Part shown: piece by piece, positions 17,468 through 26,788 of the stretch
How positions within the stretch are numbered: the first letter of the stretch is position 1
Layout: the number at the start of each line of letters is the position of its first letter
From: Phenylobacterium sp. Root700
Lineage (GTDB): Bacteria > Pseudomonadota > Alphaproteobacteria > Caulobacterales > Caulobacteraceae
Assembly (NCBI RefSeq): GCF_001429025.1
Contig: NZ_LMHT01000035.1
Location: 233,584-297,583, forward strand
Length of the DNA: 64,000 nt
Direction of reading: 5' to 3'
The notes under the pieces: generated by a model
Told to the model about the DNA's origin: nothing
The model's input: the letters and a program-made list of their open reading frames with translations, nothing else
The model's database searches: none
Program-made: the position numbers and the translations under genes

Positions 17468-17604
17468 GTGGTTCGTCCTCGAGCCTATTGGGGAGCCGAA
17501 AAGCGGCCCCGCGCGATTCCGCACGCCGGCGGTTTGTCGCGCACCTATACGATTGGCGGCCAATTCGCCAGACATGTTCGTTTTCGCCGCAGAGGGAAAC
17601 CGCC

Positions 17605-18666
17605 TTGCAGAGCCCTGTTTCCTCCTCCTGGTGGCGCGCCGACCTGCACGCCGACCGCCGCCCGTTCCTGCTGGCGCGCAACGCGATCAAGCGCGCCTTC
17701 CGCGACTGGTTCGAGGTCCAAGGCTTCCTGGAGGTCGAGTGCGCGGCGTTGCAGGTCTCCCCTGGCAACGAGGCCCACCTGCACGCCTTCGCCACGCAAG
17801 CGGTCGGCATGGGCGGGGAGCTGACACCGCTTTACCTCCACACCTCGCCGGAGTTCGCCGCCAAGAAGCTGCTGGCCGCCGGCGAGACCCAAATCTTCGA
17901 TTTCGCCCGGGTCTGGCGCAACCGCGAGCGCGGCCCCCTGCACCATCCTGAATTCACAATGCTGGAATGGTATCGCGCGAACGCCTCCTACGAGACTTTG
18001 ATGGCCGACTGCGCCAGCCTAATGGCGCTAGCGGCGGAGACGGCCGGCGCCAAGGCGCTGACCTTCCGGGGCCATGAAGCCGATCCGTTCATGGAGCCGG
18101 AGCGCGTGACGCTGGCTGAGGCGTTCGACCGGTTCGCCGGGATCGACCTGCTGGCCAGCGTGTCGGCGGACGGAACCACCGACCGCGAGGGCCTGGCCGC
18201 CGCCGCCAAGGCCGCGGGCGTGCGGGTGTCGGGCGACGACAACTGGGCCGATATCTACAGCAAGGTGCTGGTGGAACGGATCGAGCCCCGGCTCGGCATG
18301 GGGCGGCCGACCATCCTCTGCGAGTATCCGATATCCGAAGCCGCCCTGGCCCGCCCCAAGGCCGCCGACCCACGGGTGGCCGAGCGCTTCGAGCTCTATG
18401 CCTGCGGGGTCGAACTGGCCAACGCCTTCGGGGAGCTCACCGACGCGGCCGAACAGCGACGACGCTTCGAGGCCGAGATGGACGAGAAGGCCCGCGTCTA
18501 CGGCGAGCGCTATCCCATCGACGAGGACTTCCTCGCCGCCCTGCCCCACATGCCCGACGCCTGCGGATCGGCCCTGGGCTTCGACCGATTGGTGATGCTG
18601 GCGACCGGCGCCGAGCGGATCGAGCAGGTGCTCTGGACGCCCCTGGCCCCGACGCCGGGCCTGTAG
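17605..18666 (+). CDS. epmA: EF-P--(R)-beta-lysine ligase EpmA
   Basis: A 353-residue class II lysyl-tRNA synthetase paralogue lacking the anticodon-binding domain. Motif 2 ([36 protein letters not shown]) and motif 3 ([15 protein letters not shown]) are intact. It would activate beta-lysine with ATP and attach it to K34 of EF-P. The TTG at 17605 follows GAGGGAAACCGCC and gives the length of known EpmA; longer frames run into the efp promoter. epmB follows after 35 bases, and efp is divergent. Confidence 0.93.
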   Translation: MQSPVSSSWWRADLHADRRPFLLARNAIKRAFRDWFEVQGFLEVECAALQVSPGNEAHLHAFATQAVGMGGELTPLYLHTSPEFAAKKLLAAGETQIFDFARVWRNRERGPLHHPEFTMLEWYRANASYETLMADCASLMALAAETAGAKALTFRGHEADPFMEPERVTLAEAFDRFAGIDLLASVSADGTTDREGLAAAAKAAGVRVSGDDNWADIYSKVLVERIEPRLGMGRPTILCEYPISEAALARPKAADPRVAERFELYACGVELANAFGELTDAAEQRRRFEAEMDEKARVYGERYPIDEDFLAALPHMPDACGSALGFDRLVMLATGAERIEQVLWTPLAPTPGL

Positions 18667-18701
18667 GTCAGCCAGCGGTCAAGTTTGCCGGAAGACCTCG
18701 C

Positions 18702-19760
18702 ATGGGCCATATGCGGGCGATGACCGCCGCCCCGACCCTTCGCAGCCCTCAAGCGCTCGCCGACGCCGGCCTGATCGCGCCTGAACGGCTGCCGGCCCTG
18801 GAACGGGTGGCGGCGCAGTATGCGGTGGCCATCACGCCGGCCCTGGCCGAACTGATCGATCCCACCGATCCCGCTGACCCGATCGCCCGTCAGTTCCTGC
18901 CGGCCGAGGAAGAACTGGCGGTCGATGATCTGGAGAGCGCCGACCCGATCGGCGACTTCACCCACAGCCCGATCGAGGGGATCGTCCATCGCTACGGCGA
19001 CCGGGTGCTTCTGAAGATCACCCACACCTGCGCGGTCTATTGCCGGTTCTGCTTCCGGCGCGAGATGGTCGGCCCCGATGGGCTCAAGCCCCTGACGCCC
19101 AAGGCGCTCGACGCGGCGCTGGCCTATGTGGCCGAGCATCCAGAGATCTGGGAGGTGATCGTCACCGGCGGCGATCCCCTGGTGCTCTCGCCCCGGCGGC
19201 TGGCCGAGCTGACGGAGCGACTGGCCAAGATCGAGCACGTAAAGGTGGTCCGCTTCCACACCCGCGTCCCGGCCGTCGATCCAGGCGCTGTCACCGACGA
19301 GTTGGTCGAGGCGCTGAAATGCCCGGGCAAGGCGGTCTATGTCGCCCTGCACGCCAACCATGCGCGCGAGATGACGCCGCAGGTTCGCGCCGCCTGCGCC
19401 AAGTTCGTCGACGCCGGTCTGCCGATGATCAGCCAGACCGTGCTGCTCAAGGGGATCAACGATGACCCGGCGGTGCTCGGCGAGCTGATGCGGGCCTTCG
19501 TCGAGACCCGGATCAAGCCCTACTACCTGCACCAGGGCGACCTGGCGCCCGGCACCGGCCATCTGCGCACCAGCGTGGCGGAAGGCCGGGCGGTGATGCG
19601 CGAGATGCGCGGGCGGTTCTCGGGCCTCTGCCAGCCGACCTATGTGCTCGATATTCCCGATGGTCACGGCAAGGTGCCGATCGGGCCCGACTATCTGGCG
19701 CAGGACCAGCAGGTCGAAGACCCGAACGGCGTCTCTCACCCCTATCCGCCGCGCCGCTAG
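18702..19760 (+). CDS. epmB: Lysine 2,3-aminomutase EpmB
   Basis: A 352-residue radical-SAM, PLP-dependent enzyme making (R)-beta-lysine for EF-P. The iron-sulfur motif C110-AVY-C114-RF-C117 is exact, followed by VTGGDPLVLS and the C-terminal LHQGDLAPGTGHLRTS typical of KamA/EpmB. The short length, without the extra C-terminal domain of clostridial aminomutases, favours EpmB, as does linkage with efp and epmA. The start at 18702 is used, though a Met at 18720 (MTAAP) is possible. Confidence 0.92.
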   Translation: MGHMRAMTAAPTLRSPQALADAGLIAPERLPALERVAAQYAVAITPALAELIDPTDPADPIARQFLPAEEELAVDDLESADPIGDFTHSPIEGIVHRYGDRVLLKITHTCAVYCRFCFRREMVGPDGLKPLTPKALDAALAYVAEHPEIWEVIVTGGDPLVLSPRRLAELTERLAKIEHVKVVRFHTRVPAVDPGAVTDELVEALKCPGKAVYVALHANHAREMTPQVRAACAKFVDAGLPMISQTVLLKGINDDPAVLGELMRAFVETRIKPYYLHQGDLAPGTGHLRTSVAEGRAVMREMRGRFSGLCQPTYVLDIPDGHGKVPIGPDYLAQDQQVEDPNGVSHPYPPRR

Positions 19761-19858
19761 AGCGGCGGCTCCTTTACCTTCGACGTAATCGCAGAGCCTC
19801 CGCCACTGCGTCATCTCTTGGCCGCTCCGGACGACCGGACCAGCAACAGGAGACGACA

Positions 19859-20764
19859 ATGCACAGGCGAGACCTTCTGACCGCCACCGTCCTGGCCGGC
19901 GCAGCCCTCTCGGCTCTCAGTGACGCGCAGGCCGCCACCACCCCCACAAAGGTCCGCCGTCCGGTAGTGACAAGAGATGGCGCGAGCCTGTTCGTCCGCG
20001 ACTGGGGTACGGGCGAGCCAATCGTGTTCCTGGCCGGCTGGGCGCTGTGCTCGGACATGTGGGCCTACCAGATGGCGCCGCTGAGCGACGCCGGCTTCCG
20101 CTGCGTGGCCTATGACCGGCGGGGCCACGGCAAGTCCGACGATCCGGGCGGCGGCTATGACTACGACACCATGGCCGACGATCTGGCCGCGGTGCTGGAC
20201 ACGCTGGACCTGCGCGGCGTCACCCTGGTCGCCCACTCCATGGCCGGCGGCGAGGCGGTCCGGTATCTCAGCCGCCACGGCAAGGCGGGCCGGGTGAAGA
20301 AGGTGCTGTTCCTGGCGCCGGCCCTGCCGTTCCTGACCCAGACCCCCGACAATCCGACGGGCGTGCCGCTGGATCTGCTGGAACAGGGCCGCAAGGCGTT
20401 CCTGGCCGACTTCCCCAAGTGGATCGAGGACAACACCGCGCCCTTCGTCACGCCCGAAACCTCCCAGCCCATGCGGACCTGGCTCAAGACCCAGATGATG
20501 CAGACCTCGATGAAGGCGGTGCTCGACTGCAACCGCGCCATGATCTCCACCGATTTCCGGCCTGAACTGGCCAGGTTCGCCCTGCCCTGCCTGATCATCC
20601 ACGGCGACAAGGACGCCTCGGCGCCGCTGGAGATCACCGGCAAGCGGGTCGCCGCCCTGGTCCCCGGCTGTGAACTCAAGGTCTATGCGGGCGCGCCGCA
20701 CGGCCTGTTCGTGACCCACACGGCGCGGCTCAACGCCGATATCGAGGCCTTCGCGCTGCGTTGA
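19859..20764 (+). CDS. Exported alpha/beta hydrolase (chloroperoxidase-like)
   Basis: A 301-residue alpha/beta-fold hydrolase with a Tat-like signal (MHRRDLLTA, hydrophobic to about residue 26, AQA cleavage). The catalytic triad is S127 in AHSMAGG, D252 in HGDKDASAP and H281 in GAPHGLF. The DRRGHGKSDDP and LAGWALCSDMW segments place it with non-haem chloroperoxidase/esterase proteins. Its substrate is unknown and the haloperoxidase activity reported for such enzymes is often a side reaction. It follows epmB by 98 bases but is unlikely to be part of that pathway. Confidence 0.85.
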   Translation: MHRRDLLTATVLAGAALSALSDAQAATTPTKVRRPVVTRDGASLFVRDWGTGEPIVFLAGWALCSDMWAYQMAPLSDAGFRCVAYDRRGHGKSDDPGGGYDYDTMADDLAAVLDTLDLRGVTLVAHSMAGGEAVRYLSRHGKAGRVKKVLFLAPALPFLTQTPDNPTGVPLDLLEQGRKAFLADFPKWIEDNTAPFVTPETSQPMRTWLKTQMMQTSMKAVLDCNRAMISTDFRPELARFALPCLIIHGDKDASAPLEITGKRVAALVPGCELKVYAGAPHGLFVTHTARLNADIEAFALR

Positions 20765-20837
20765 GAAAACGCAGGTCTTCGCCTAGCCTGCCTTATCCCG
20801 CGCCGACACGGCGTGGTCAGCCGAGGGGGGACCTCGC

Positions 20838-21293
20838 GTGACGTCACGAAATTCGATCCTGACCGCGATCGTGCTCGGCGGCCTCGTCGCCGGCACGATC
20901 GATATCGGCGCGGCCATGCTGATCAGCGGCAAGAGCATGGGCTTCATCCTGCAGTTCATCGCCGGCGGCGTGCTGGGCAAGGCCTCGTTCGGCGGCGGAA
21001 TGGGAACCGTTGTCCTCGGCGCGGTGCTGCAAGGGGCGATGTCGCTGATCATCGCCGCGATCTTCGTCCTGGCCAGCCTGAAACTGCCCTGGATGCGGCG
21101 ACGCTGGATCGCCGCTGGCCTGGCGTTCGGCGTGGCGACCTATGTCGTCATGACCTACGTCGTGGTTCCGCTCTCCGCCATCGGCGGCGGCTGGCATTTT
21201 TCGCTCATGCCGTTCCTCAAGAACCTGGCGGCCATGCTGGTCTTCGGCCTGATCGTCGCCGCCTTCGCGCGGCGGTACGTGAGGCCGGTCTAG
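20838..21293 (+). CDS. Four-span membrane protein (YagU/DUF1440-like)
   Basis: A 151-residue inner-membrane protein with four hydrophobic segments (about 8-28, 50-75, 90-110, 122-146). The glycine-rich AGTIDIGAAMLISGKS and FIAGGVLGKASFGGG motifs recall YagU/DUF1440 proteins, some of which are linked to acid resistance. The start is GTG at 20838; GGGGGG lies nearby upstream. It meets the convergent small transporter with a four-base overlap. Function is not established. Confidence 0.7.
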   Translation: MTSRNSILTAIVLGGLVAGTIDIGAAMLISGKSMGFILQFIAGGVLGKASFGGGMGTVVLGAVLQGAMSLIIAAIFVLASLKLPWMRRRWIAAGLAFGVATYVVMTYVVVPLSAIGGGWHFSLMPFLKNLAAMLVFGLIVAAFARRYVRPV

Positions 21294-21652
21294 GCGGGGC
21301 TCTGGCCCACCACGACCACTAGCCCCACGAGCATGAGGCCGTAGCCGAACGCCATCTGCCAGGAGAAATCCTCCTTGAAGATCAGCCACGCCGCCAACGG
21401 CACCAACGCCGAACCGACCAGCGAAAAGACATAGGCGCTGGAGAGCGGCACGCGGGTCAGGACATAGAACCAGAATAGAGCCGTCACGCCATACCAGGCG
21501 AAAGCGCCGATCAGCGGCCAGTTCTGCACCACCCGCAGGATGAACGGCCCCTCAAGCCGGGTGTTGTAGATCGAGGCCCATTTGAACATCACCTGGCCGA
21601 TCGGCAGGGCGATGGCGAAGACCGAACACAGCAGCGCGTCCTTCCAGTGCAT
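21290..21652 (-). CDS. Small EamA/SMR-like membrane protein (ArnE/ArnF-like)
   Basis: A 120-residue protein with four transmembrane helices and the SMR/EamA signature near YVFSLVGSALVPLAAWLIF. It resembles ArnE/ArnF, which flip undecaprenyl-phosphate-linked sugars. It is the last gene of an operon with a polyprenyl-phosphate-type glycosyltransferase and a GT39-like enzyme, four bases downstream of the former. A flippase role for the lipid-linked sugar made by its neighbour is the best inference. Confidence 0.75.
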   Translation of the reverse strand: MHWKDALLCSVFAIALPIGQVMFKWASIYNTRLEGPFILRVVQNWPLIGAFAWYGVTALFWFYVLTRVPLSSAYVFSLVGSALVPLAAWLIFKEDFSWQMAFGYGLMLVGLVVVVGQSPA

Positions 21653-21656
21653 CAGG

Positions 21657-22724
21657 CTACTCGGCGGCTATGCGCTCAAGCGTGCGCAGGTAGGGGTGGA
21701 TGGGACGCGAGGGAACATTGATGACATCGAAGTTCATCGCCTGCAGCAGCAACTGCACGCCGATGATGACCGGTAGCGCCGCCGTCATGACGACCCCGGC
21801 GGACGCCGCCTGCCCTGGATCGCGCACCGCCAGCCAGTTGAGCCCGTAGAGGGAGCCGAACGCCAGCAGCGCCAGACCGCTCAATGTCTCCAGCGTCGCG
21901 ACATTGAAATCGCGGACAAGGTACTGGCCGAAGATCCGCCGGACAAAGTTCCGCAAATGTCTGAAGACGAACGGCCCGAGCACGGCGCCGATCCGCAGAT
22001 TTGAGACCTCGTCGCCATACCTGGCCGGCATCGGGACATCACGCACCACCGCCCGCAACGTCCCGAGGTGATAGAGCAGGTCGGTCTCGAAGAAGTACCG
22101 GCGCGAAATGCGCTTTTCGGTCACCTGCTTGGCCACGCTCGCCTCGATGGCGGTGAAGCCATTGGTCGGATCGAAGATGTTCCAATAGCCGGTCGACACC
22201 TTCGCGGCGAAGGACAGCACGGCGTTTCCGAAGGCGCGCAGCCCCGGCATGGTCGTCAGGTGGCTGAGGGAGCTAAACCGATTGCCCTTGGTGTAGTCGG
22301 CCTCGCCGAGCAGGATCGGCGCCACGAGGTGCGGCAGATAGCTCAGGTCCATCTGGTCGTCGCCGTCGACCTTCACCAGGATCCGGCCGCCGCGACGCGC
22401 GGCCTCGGCATAGCCGGCGATGACGGCCCCGCCGACCCCTTGGTTCTGCGCCAGCCGCACGATGACCACGCGGGGGTCGAGCCCCTGGGCTTGCAGGAAA
22501 TCGGCCGAGCCCTGCGGACAGGCGTCATCGACACAGACGATCCCCTCGATCCACGCGGGCGCGCTTTCGATCACCTGCAGGATGTGATCGCGCACCTTGT
22601 AGCAGGGGATGACCAACCAGATGCCGGCGTCGCGCAGGGTCGTCTCGACCGTACCGTTAAAATGGGCCTGCGGAACCACCCGCCCCTTGGCGCCGCCCTG
22701 CAGTGAAGACCCGAGGCTGGCCAT
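21657..22724 (-). CDS. Family 2 glycosyltransferase, GtrB/DPM-like
   Basis: A 355-residue GT-A transferase with two C-terminal membrane helices. The nucleotide-binding start LVIPCYKVRDHI, VDDACPQGS and metal-binding KVDGDDQMD motifs are present; helices at about 275-300 and 310-335 anchor it. This layout matches enzymes that put a sugar on polyprenyl phosphate. Its ATG overlaps the preceding lipoprotein stop (TGATG). A downstream ArnE/F-like gene and an upstream GT39-like gene complete a lipid-linked glycosylation cassette. Confidence 0.88.
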   Translation of the reverse strand: MASLGSSLQGGAKGRVVPQAHFNGTVETTLRDAGIWLVIPCYKVRDHILQVIESAPAWIEGIVCVDDACPQGSADFLQAQGLDPRVVIVRLAQNQGVGGAVIAGYAEAARRGGRILVKVDGDDQMDLSYLPHLVAPILLGEADYTKGNRFSSLSHLTTMPGLRAFGNAVLSFAAKVSTGYWNIFDPTNGFTAIEASVAKQVTEKRISRRYFFETDLLYHLGTLRAVVRDVPMPARYGDEVSNLRIGAVLGPFVFRHLRNFVRRIFGQYLVRDFNVATLETLSGLALLAFGSLYGLNWLAVRDPGQAASAGVVMTAALPVIIGVQLLLQAMNFDVINVPSRPIHPYLRTLERIAAE

Positions 22725-23323
22725 CAGATTGGCTCACGCACCAGAGCGATCTGATGGATGACCACCTCGCCGCCGGCCTCTTTGTCGAGATCCAGCCGGA
22801 CATGCTCGATCATCGACCTCATCCAATCGCCGCCACCGGCCGGCAAATCCTTCATGTCGTACACGAGCACCACCGGCACCCCCGCCAGCGGGGCCGCCGG
22901 GTCCCCAGGGAAACTCATGAACGCCGGCGCTTCTCCGTGCCGCCTGGTCACGTAATAGAGTGCGCCATCCCAACCGGCCCCGGCCTTCACGCGCGTCAAC
23001 CGGACGACAACCAGGCTGGCCTCCGACCCGCGCAAATTGAGCGGGATCCGAAGTCTCGCATCGGGCGCTACGCTCGAAACATCCAGTCCCTCTCCTGCGA
23101 CGTGCCTGGACACGGCGTTCGGCGTCTGGACCTCGACGGGGCCTTTGGCGAAGTCCCAGGCCTTAACGACCGCCGCCGGTCGGCCATCGACCAGAAAGTC
23201 TCCGCTCGCCTGGTCCCAAGCGACCAGGGCGGCCCAGTTGCGCGACGGTTCGGGATCGTTGGGCTTGTCACAGGCGCAGAGCGTCAGAACGGCCAGCAGG
23301 CTCGCGAGGATCGGCTTGCTCAT
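22724..23323 (-). CDS. Putative lipoprotein of the glycan operon
   Basis: A 199-residue exported protein with a lipoprotein signal: hydrophobic SKPILASLLAVLTL then LCAC with the modified cysteine at 18. The mature part is beta-rich with no family I recognise. It lies between the GT39-like and GT2 genes and overlaps both by a few bases, so it is tightly coupled to glycan transfer. It may be a periplasmic partner or acceptor-binding protein; the function is unknown. Confidence 0.75.
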   Translation of the reverse strand: MSKPILASLLAVLTLCACDKPNDPEPSRNWAALVAWDQASGDFLVDGRPAAVVKAWDFAKGPVEVQTPNAVSRHVAGEGLDVSSVAPDARLRIPLNLRGSEASLVVVRLTRVKAGAGWDGALYYVTRRHGEAPAFMSFPGDPAAPLAGVPVVLVYDMKDLPAGGGDWMRSMIEHVRLDLDKEAGGEVVIHQIALVREPI

Positions 23324-25014
23324 GTCGTCGGCTCTCTGACATAGGCCGCCAGCTCCCGGCCGCTGAAAACCTTGCGCCATCCGGCTCCGGGGGTTCGATC
23401 CCCGAACACGATGGCGCTGCGCGCATTGCGGAGCGGTCTTTCGGCAAGCGGCCCGGGGGGCGTGGCGCGGACCGTCACCCGCCCCTTCAGACGCAGGAAG
23501 GCGATATGCCCGTCGTTCCCATCGTTGACGATCACGACGGTCGGACCGGCGACGTCGAGGATGAGCGCGCCGGCCACGTGAAGCTCGTGCTCGATCGTTC
23601 GCGAGCGCTGCGCGAACTCGCCGACCCAGGCATCGTCGGCGCGGGTCGACAAGAGCCCCAGGACCACGAAATAGGCCGGCCATGCCCGGCGGACAGACAC
23701 CCCGGCCAAGGTGGCCAGCGCGATCGCCAGCGTTGCGAGGATCGCGACCAGGCGCGAACCGCCGACATAGCCGAAGGGGAACCGCACGACGTCAGGCGAC
23801 GCAAAGGCGGTGATCGCGGTTCCATCCCAGGGATTGAGCCGCACGCCGAGCGCAAGGGCGCCGAGAAGCCCTGCCAATCCAACCAGGATGGCGCCCGCAA
23901 CCAACCCCCGCCGCCGCAGGGTGGACGACCTCTCCCAGGCGCTCAGCGGCCGGGCGGCGAGCAGCCAGAGCATCGGCACGTAGAATTCGAAATAGCGCCC
24001 CCAGAGGCGCCTGGTCTCAGTCTCCAGCACCGCCATCTTGAAGGAAAAGATCGTCACCATGGCGAGGGTGGCCGCCAAACACAGGGCCACGAACAGGAAG
24101 GCGAGGTCCGCTGAATCAAGCTGGCCTGGGCCGCGCTCGCGCAGCATGACGGTGGCGGCGGCGATCAGGGGGACCGCGACGAATATCGCCGTCAAAGCCG
24201 TCATGCTGGTCGCCGAGAGGGCTGCGACGCCCCACGCATTCACAGCCGTGGCGTGGCCAAGATGCTCGGCGTAGGCCGAACCCCGGAAGAAACTGATCGC
24301 CTGGCTCAGCGGCTGACCGTCCGCCAACTCGACGCCGACGCCGATGGTCAGGAACGCCAGTCCAAAGAGCGCCAGTCGGCCCAGGAGCGGCAGCAGCCCC
24401 GCCCGGCGGACGAGCGTGTCGACAAGGCACAGCGCGGCATAGGCGGCGACCACCACCACGCCATGCGGCTTGACCAGAACCAGGGCTCCCGACAGTCCGC
24501 CAACCAGGACGGCGCCGAGCAGCGGCCGCGAAAGGAAGGTTCGATAGACCACGAAGGCGATGAGACAGAGCAGTCCGGCATAGACCCCGTCAGGCATCGC
24601 CGAGAAGGCGAAGCGATAGTAGGGGAAGACGGCGGCGATCAGCAGGAACCCCAGCGCGACCTTGCGCCCGCATTCCTTGACCGCGATGGAATACAGCAGG
24701 GCCAGGCCGCCGAAATAGGACGCCGCCCCGATCAGCCGCATCCAGGGGATGACGTTCAGCGACAGGTCGTCCACCAGTCGGATGATCGCGAAGTAGAGCG
24801 TGTTGGCGACCGGCTGCACCATCTGGTAGCGGCCCGGATCGAAGGCCAGCTGCCGCGCGTACAACGCCCGGATCAGATAGGCGCCTTCATCGCCCGCATA
24901 GAGCGGAAGCTCGCCGAACAGGCGGTTTACATAGAACAGCAGCACGCCCGCGCCGAGACTGAGCACGACGCCCTGGCCCGCCAATAGGCCCCATCTACGC
25001 AGTCGCCCGTCCAA
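23320..25014 (-). CDS. GT39/ArnT-like membrane glycosyltransferase
   Basis: A 564-residue polytopic protein with about 11-12 hydrophobic segments. The first periplasmic loop contains AGDEGAYLIRALY, placing an acidic pair where GT-C enzymes (PMT, ArnT) bind lipid-linked sugar donors. It is the first gene of a four-gene operon and overlaps the next by four bases. It probably transfers a sugar from a polyprenyl carrier to a periplasmic acceptor such as lipid A, O-antigen or a protein. The acceptor cannot be told. Confidence 0.8.
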   Translation of the reverse strand: MDGRLRRWGLLAGQGVVLSLGAGVLLFYVNRLFGELPLYAGDEGAYLIRALYARQLAFDPGRYQMVQPVANTLYFAIIRLVDDLSLNVIPWMRLIGAASYFGGLALLYSIAVKECGRKVALGFLLIAAVFPYYRFAFSAMPDGVYAGLLCLIAFVVYRTFLSRPLLGAVLVGGLSGALVLVKPHGVVVVAAYAALCLVDTLVRRAGLLPLLGRLALFGLAFLTIGVGVELADGQPLSQAISFFRGSAYAEHLGHATAVNAWGVAALSATSMTALTAIFVAVPLIAAATVMLRERGPGQLDSADLAFLFVALCLAATLAMVTIFSFKMAVLETETRRLWGRYFEFYVPMLWLLAARPLSAWERSSTLRRRGLVAGAILVGLAGLLGALALGVRLNPWDGTAITAFASPDVVRFPFGYVGGSRLVAILATLAIALATLAGVSVRRAWPAYFVVLGLLSTRADDAWVGEFAQRSRTIEHELHVAGALILDVAGPTVVIVNDGNDGHIAFLRLKGRVTVRATPPGPLAERPLRNARSAIVFGDRTPGAGWRKVFSGRELAAYVREPTT

Positions 25015-25107
25015 CGCCTCAGCCCAAGCTCGAAGCCCCGCCCCCGGGGAACAATCAAGTTATAGTAGAGAGGAGTCGAAAATTCACCATGTAAAGTAGC
25101 GCTGGGA

Positions 25108-26742
25108 TCAGGCGACCTCGGCGCGACCAGCCATGATGCTACGGGCCACGGCCTCAGCGACCTTGATACCGTCGATGGCGGCCGAGAGGATGCCGCCAGC
25201 ATAGCCGGCGCCCTCGCCGGCCGGGAACAGCTGGCGGGTGTTGAGGCTCTGGAAGTCGGCGTCGCGGGTGATGCGCACCGGCGACGAAGTGCGGGTCTCC
25301 ACGCCGGTCAATAGGGCGTCCTCGGCGTCGAAGCCGGGGATCTGGCGGCCAAAGGCCGGCAGCGCCTCGCGGATGGCGGTGATGGCGTATTCGGGCAGGC
25401 ACGAGGCCAGGTCGGTGGGCGTCACGCCAGGCCGATAGGATGGAACCACCGAGCCCAGCGCGGTCGAGGCGCGCGCCGCCAGGAAATCCCCGACGCGTTG
25501 GCCAGGCGCCGCATAGGTCTTGCCGCCGGCCTTGAAGGCCTGAGCCTCCCACTTGCGTTGCAGCTCGATGCCCGCGAGCGGGTGCCCCGGATAGTCCTTG
25601 TCCGGCGTGACCGCGACCACGATGCCGGCGTTGGCGTTCCGCTCGTTGCGCGAATACTGGCTCATGCCGTTGGTGACGACGCGGCCGGGCTCGGAGGCCG
25701 CGGCGACCACGGTCCCGCCGGGACACATGCAGAAGCTATAGACCGTGCGTCCGTTCGAGCAGTGGTGCGAGAGGCTGTAGGCCGCCGCCCCCAGGTCCTC
25801 GTGGCCGGCGTTCGTGCCGAACCGGGCGCGGTCAATCCACGACTGCGGATGCTCGATGCGGAAGCCGATCGAGAACGGCTTGGCCTCGACGTGCACGCCG
25901 CGGTCGAACAGCATCTGGAAAGTGTCGCGGGCGCTGTGGCCGACGGCCAGCACCACGTGGTCGGATTCGATATAGCCGCCGTCCTGAAGCACAACGCCGC
26001 GCACCTTGCGCACGCCGCCCGGGCCGACGACGACGTCGATGTCCTCGACCCGGTGCTCGAAGCGGTACTCGCCGCCCAGGGCCTCGATCTTGGCGCGCAT
26101 GCTCTCGACCATGGTCACCAGCCGGAAGGTGCCGACATGGGGGTGGGCCTCGGTCAGGATCTCGGCCGGCGCGCCGGCCAGGACGAACTCGGTCAGCACC
26201 TTGCGGCCCAGGTGGCGCGGGTCCTTCACCTGGCTGTAGAGCTTGCCGTCGGAGAAGGTCCCTGCCCCGCCTTCGCCGAACTGGACGTTGGATTCAGGGT
26301 TCAGCACACCCTTGCGCCACAGGCCCCAGGTGTCCTTGGTCCGCTCGCGCACGACCTTGCCGCGATCGAGGATGATGGGCTTAAAGCCCATCTCGGCCAG
26401 GATCAGCCCGACGAACAGGCCGCACGGCCCCGCGCCGATCACCACGGGGCGGCTGCCGAATTCGGCCGGGGCCTGGGCGACCGGCCGATAGGCGGTGTCC
26501 GGCGTCGGCTGGACGCTGCGATCCTCGGCGAACCGCGCCAGCACCTGCGCCTCGTCGCGCAGGACGACATCCACCGAATAGACCATCAGGATCGCGGCCT
26601 TGCGGCGGGCGTCGTTGGCGCGCCGCGCCACGGCGAACGAGATCAGGTCGTCAGCGATCACGCCCAGCCGTTCGAGAATGGCGGCGGGCAGCGCCGCCGG
26701 CTCGTGGCCGAGGGGCAGTTTCAGTTCGGTCAGTCGCAGCAT
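25108..26742 (-). CDS. COG2509-type FAD-dependent dehydrogenase
   Basis: A 544-residue flavoprotein. After a 90-residue N-terminal domain comes the dinucleotide fold PVVIGAGPCGLFVGLILAEMG, then ILDRGKVVRERT, FGEGGAGTFSDGKL and the C-terminal FPAGEGAGYAGGI typical of this uncharacterised family. Start at ATG 26742 (MLRLTELKLPLGHEP) matches the usual N-terminus. Substrate and physiological electron partner are unknown. It stands alone, between the glycan operon and the SDR gene. Confidence 0.85.
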   Translation of the reverse strand: MLRLTELKLPLGHEPAALPAAILERLGVIADDLISFAVARRANDARRKAAILMVYSVDVVLRDEAQVLARFAEDRSVQPTPDTAYRPVAQAPAEFGSRPVVIGAGPCGLFVGLILAEMGFKPIILDRGKVVRERTKDTWGLWRKGVLNPESNVQFGEGGAGTFSDGKLYSQVKDPRHLGRKVLTEFVLAGAPAEILTEAHPHVGTFRLVTMVESMRAKIEALGGEYRFEHRVEDIDVVVGPGGVRKVRGVVLQDGGYIESDHVVLAVGHSARDTFQMLFDRGVHVEAKPFSIGFRIEHPQSWIDRARFGTNAGHEDLGAAAYSLSHHCSNGRTVYSFCMCPGGTVVAAASEPGRVVTNGMSQYSRNERNANAGIVVAVTPDKDYPGHPLAGIELQRKWEAQAFKAGGKTYAAPGQRVGDFLAARASTALGSVVPSYRPGVTPTDLASCLPEYAITAIREALPAFGRQIPGFDAEDALLTGVETRTSSPVRITRDADFQSLNTRQLFPAGEGAGYAGGILSAAIDGIKVAEAVARSIMAGRAEVA

Positions 26743-26788
26743 GGGGCCTATGTAGCCGTTAGCGGCGGCGAAGAAAGCCTGCTCGGCC

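Noticed and set aside
25015..25107. Promoter in the AT-rich stretch before the glycan operon
   Set aside because: TTTACA and TACTAT occur on the minus strand but with a spacer of about 22 bases; no reliable promoter can be assigned.
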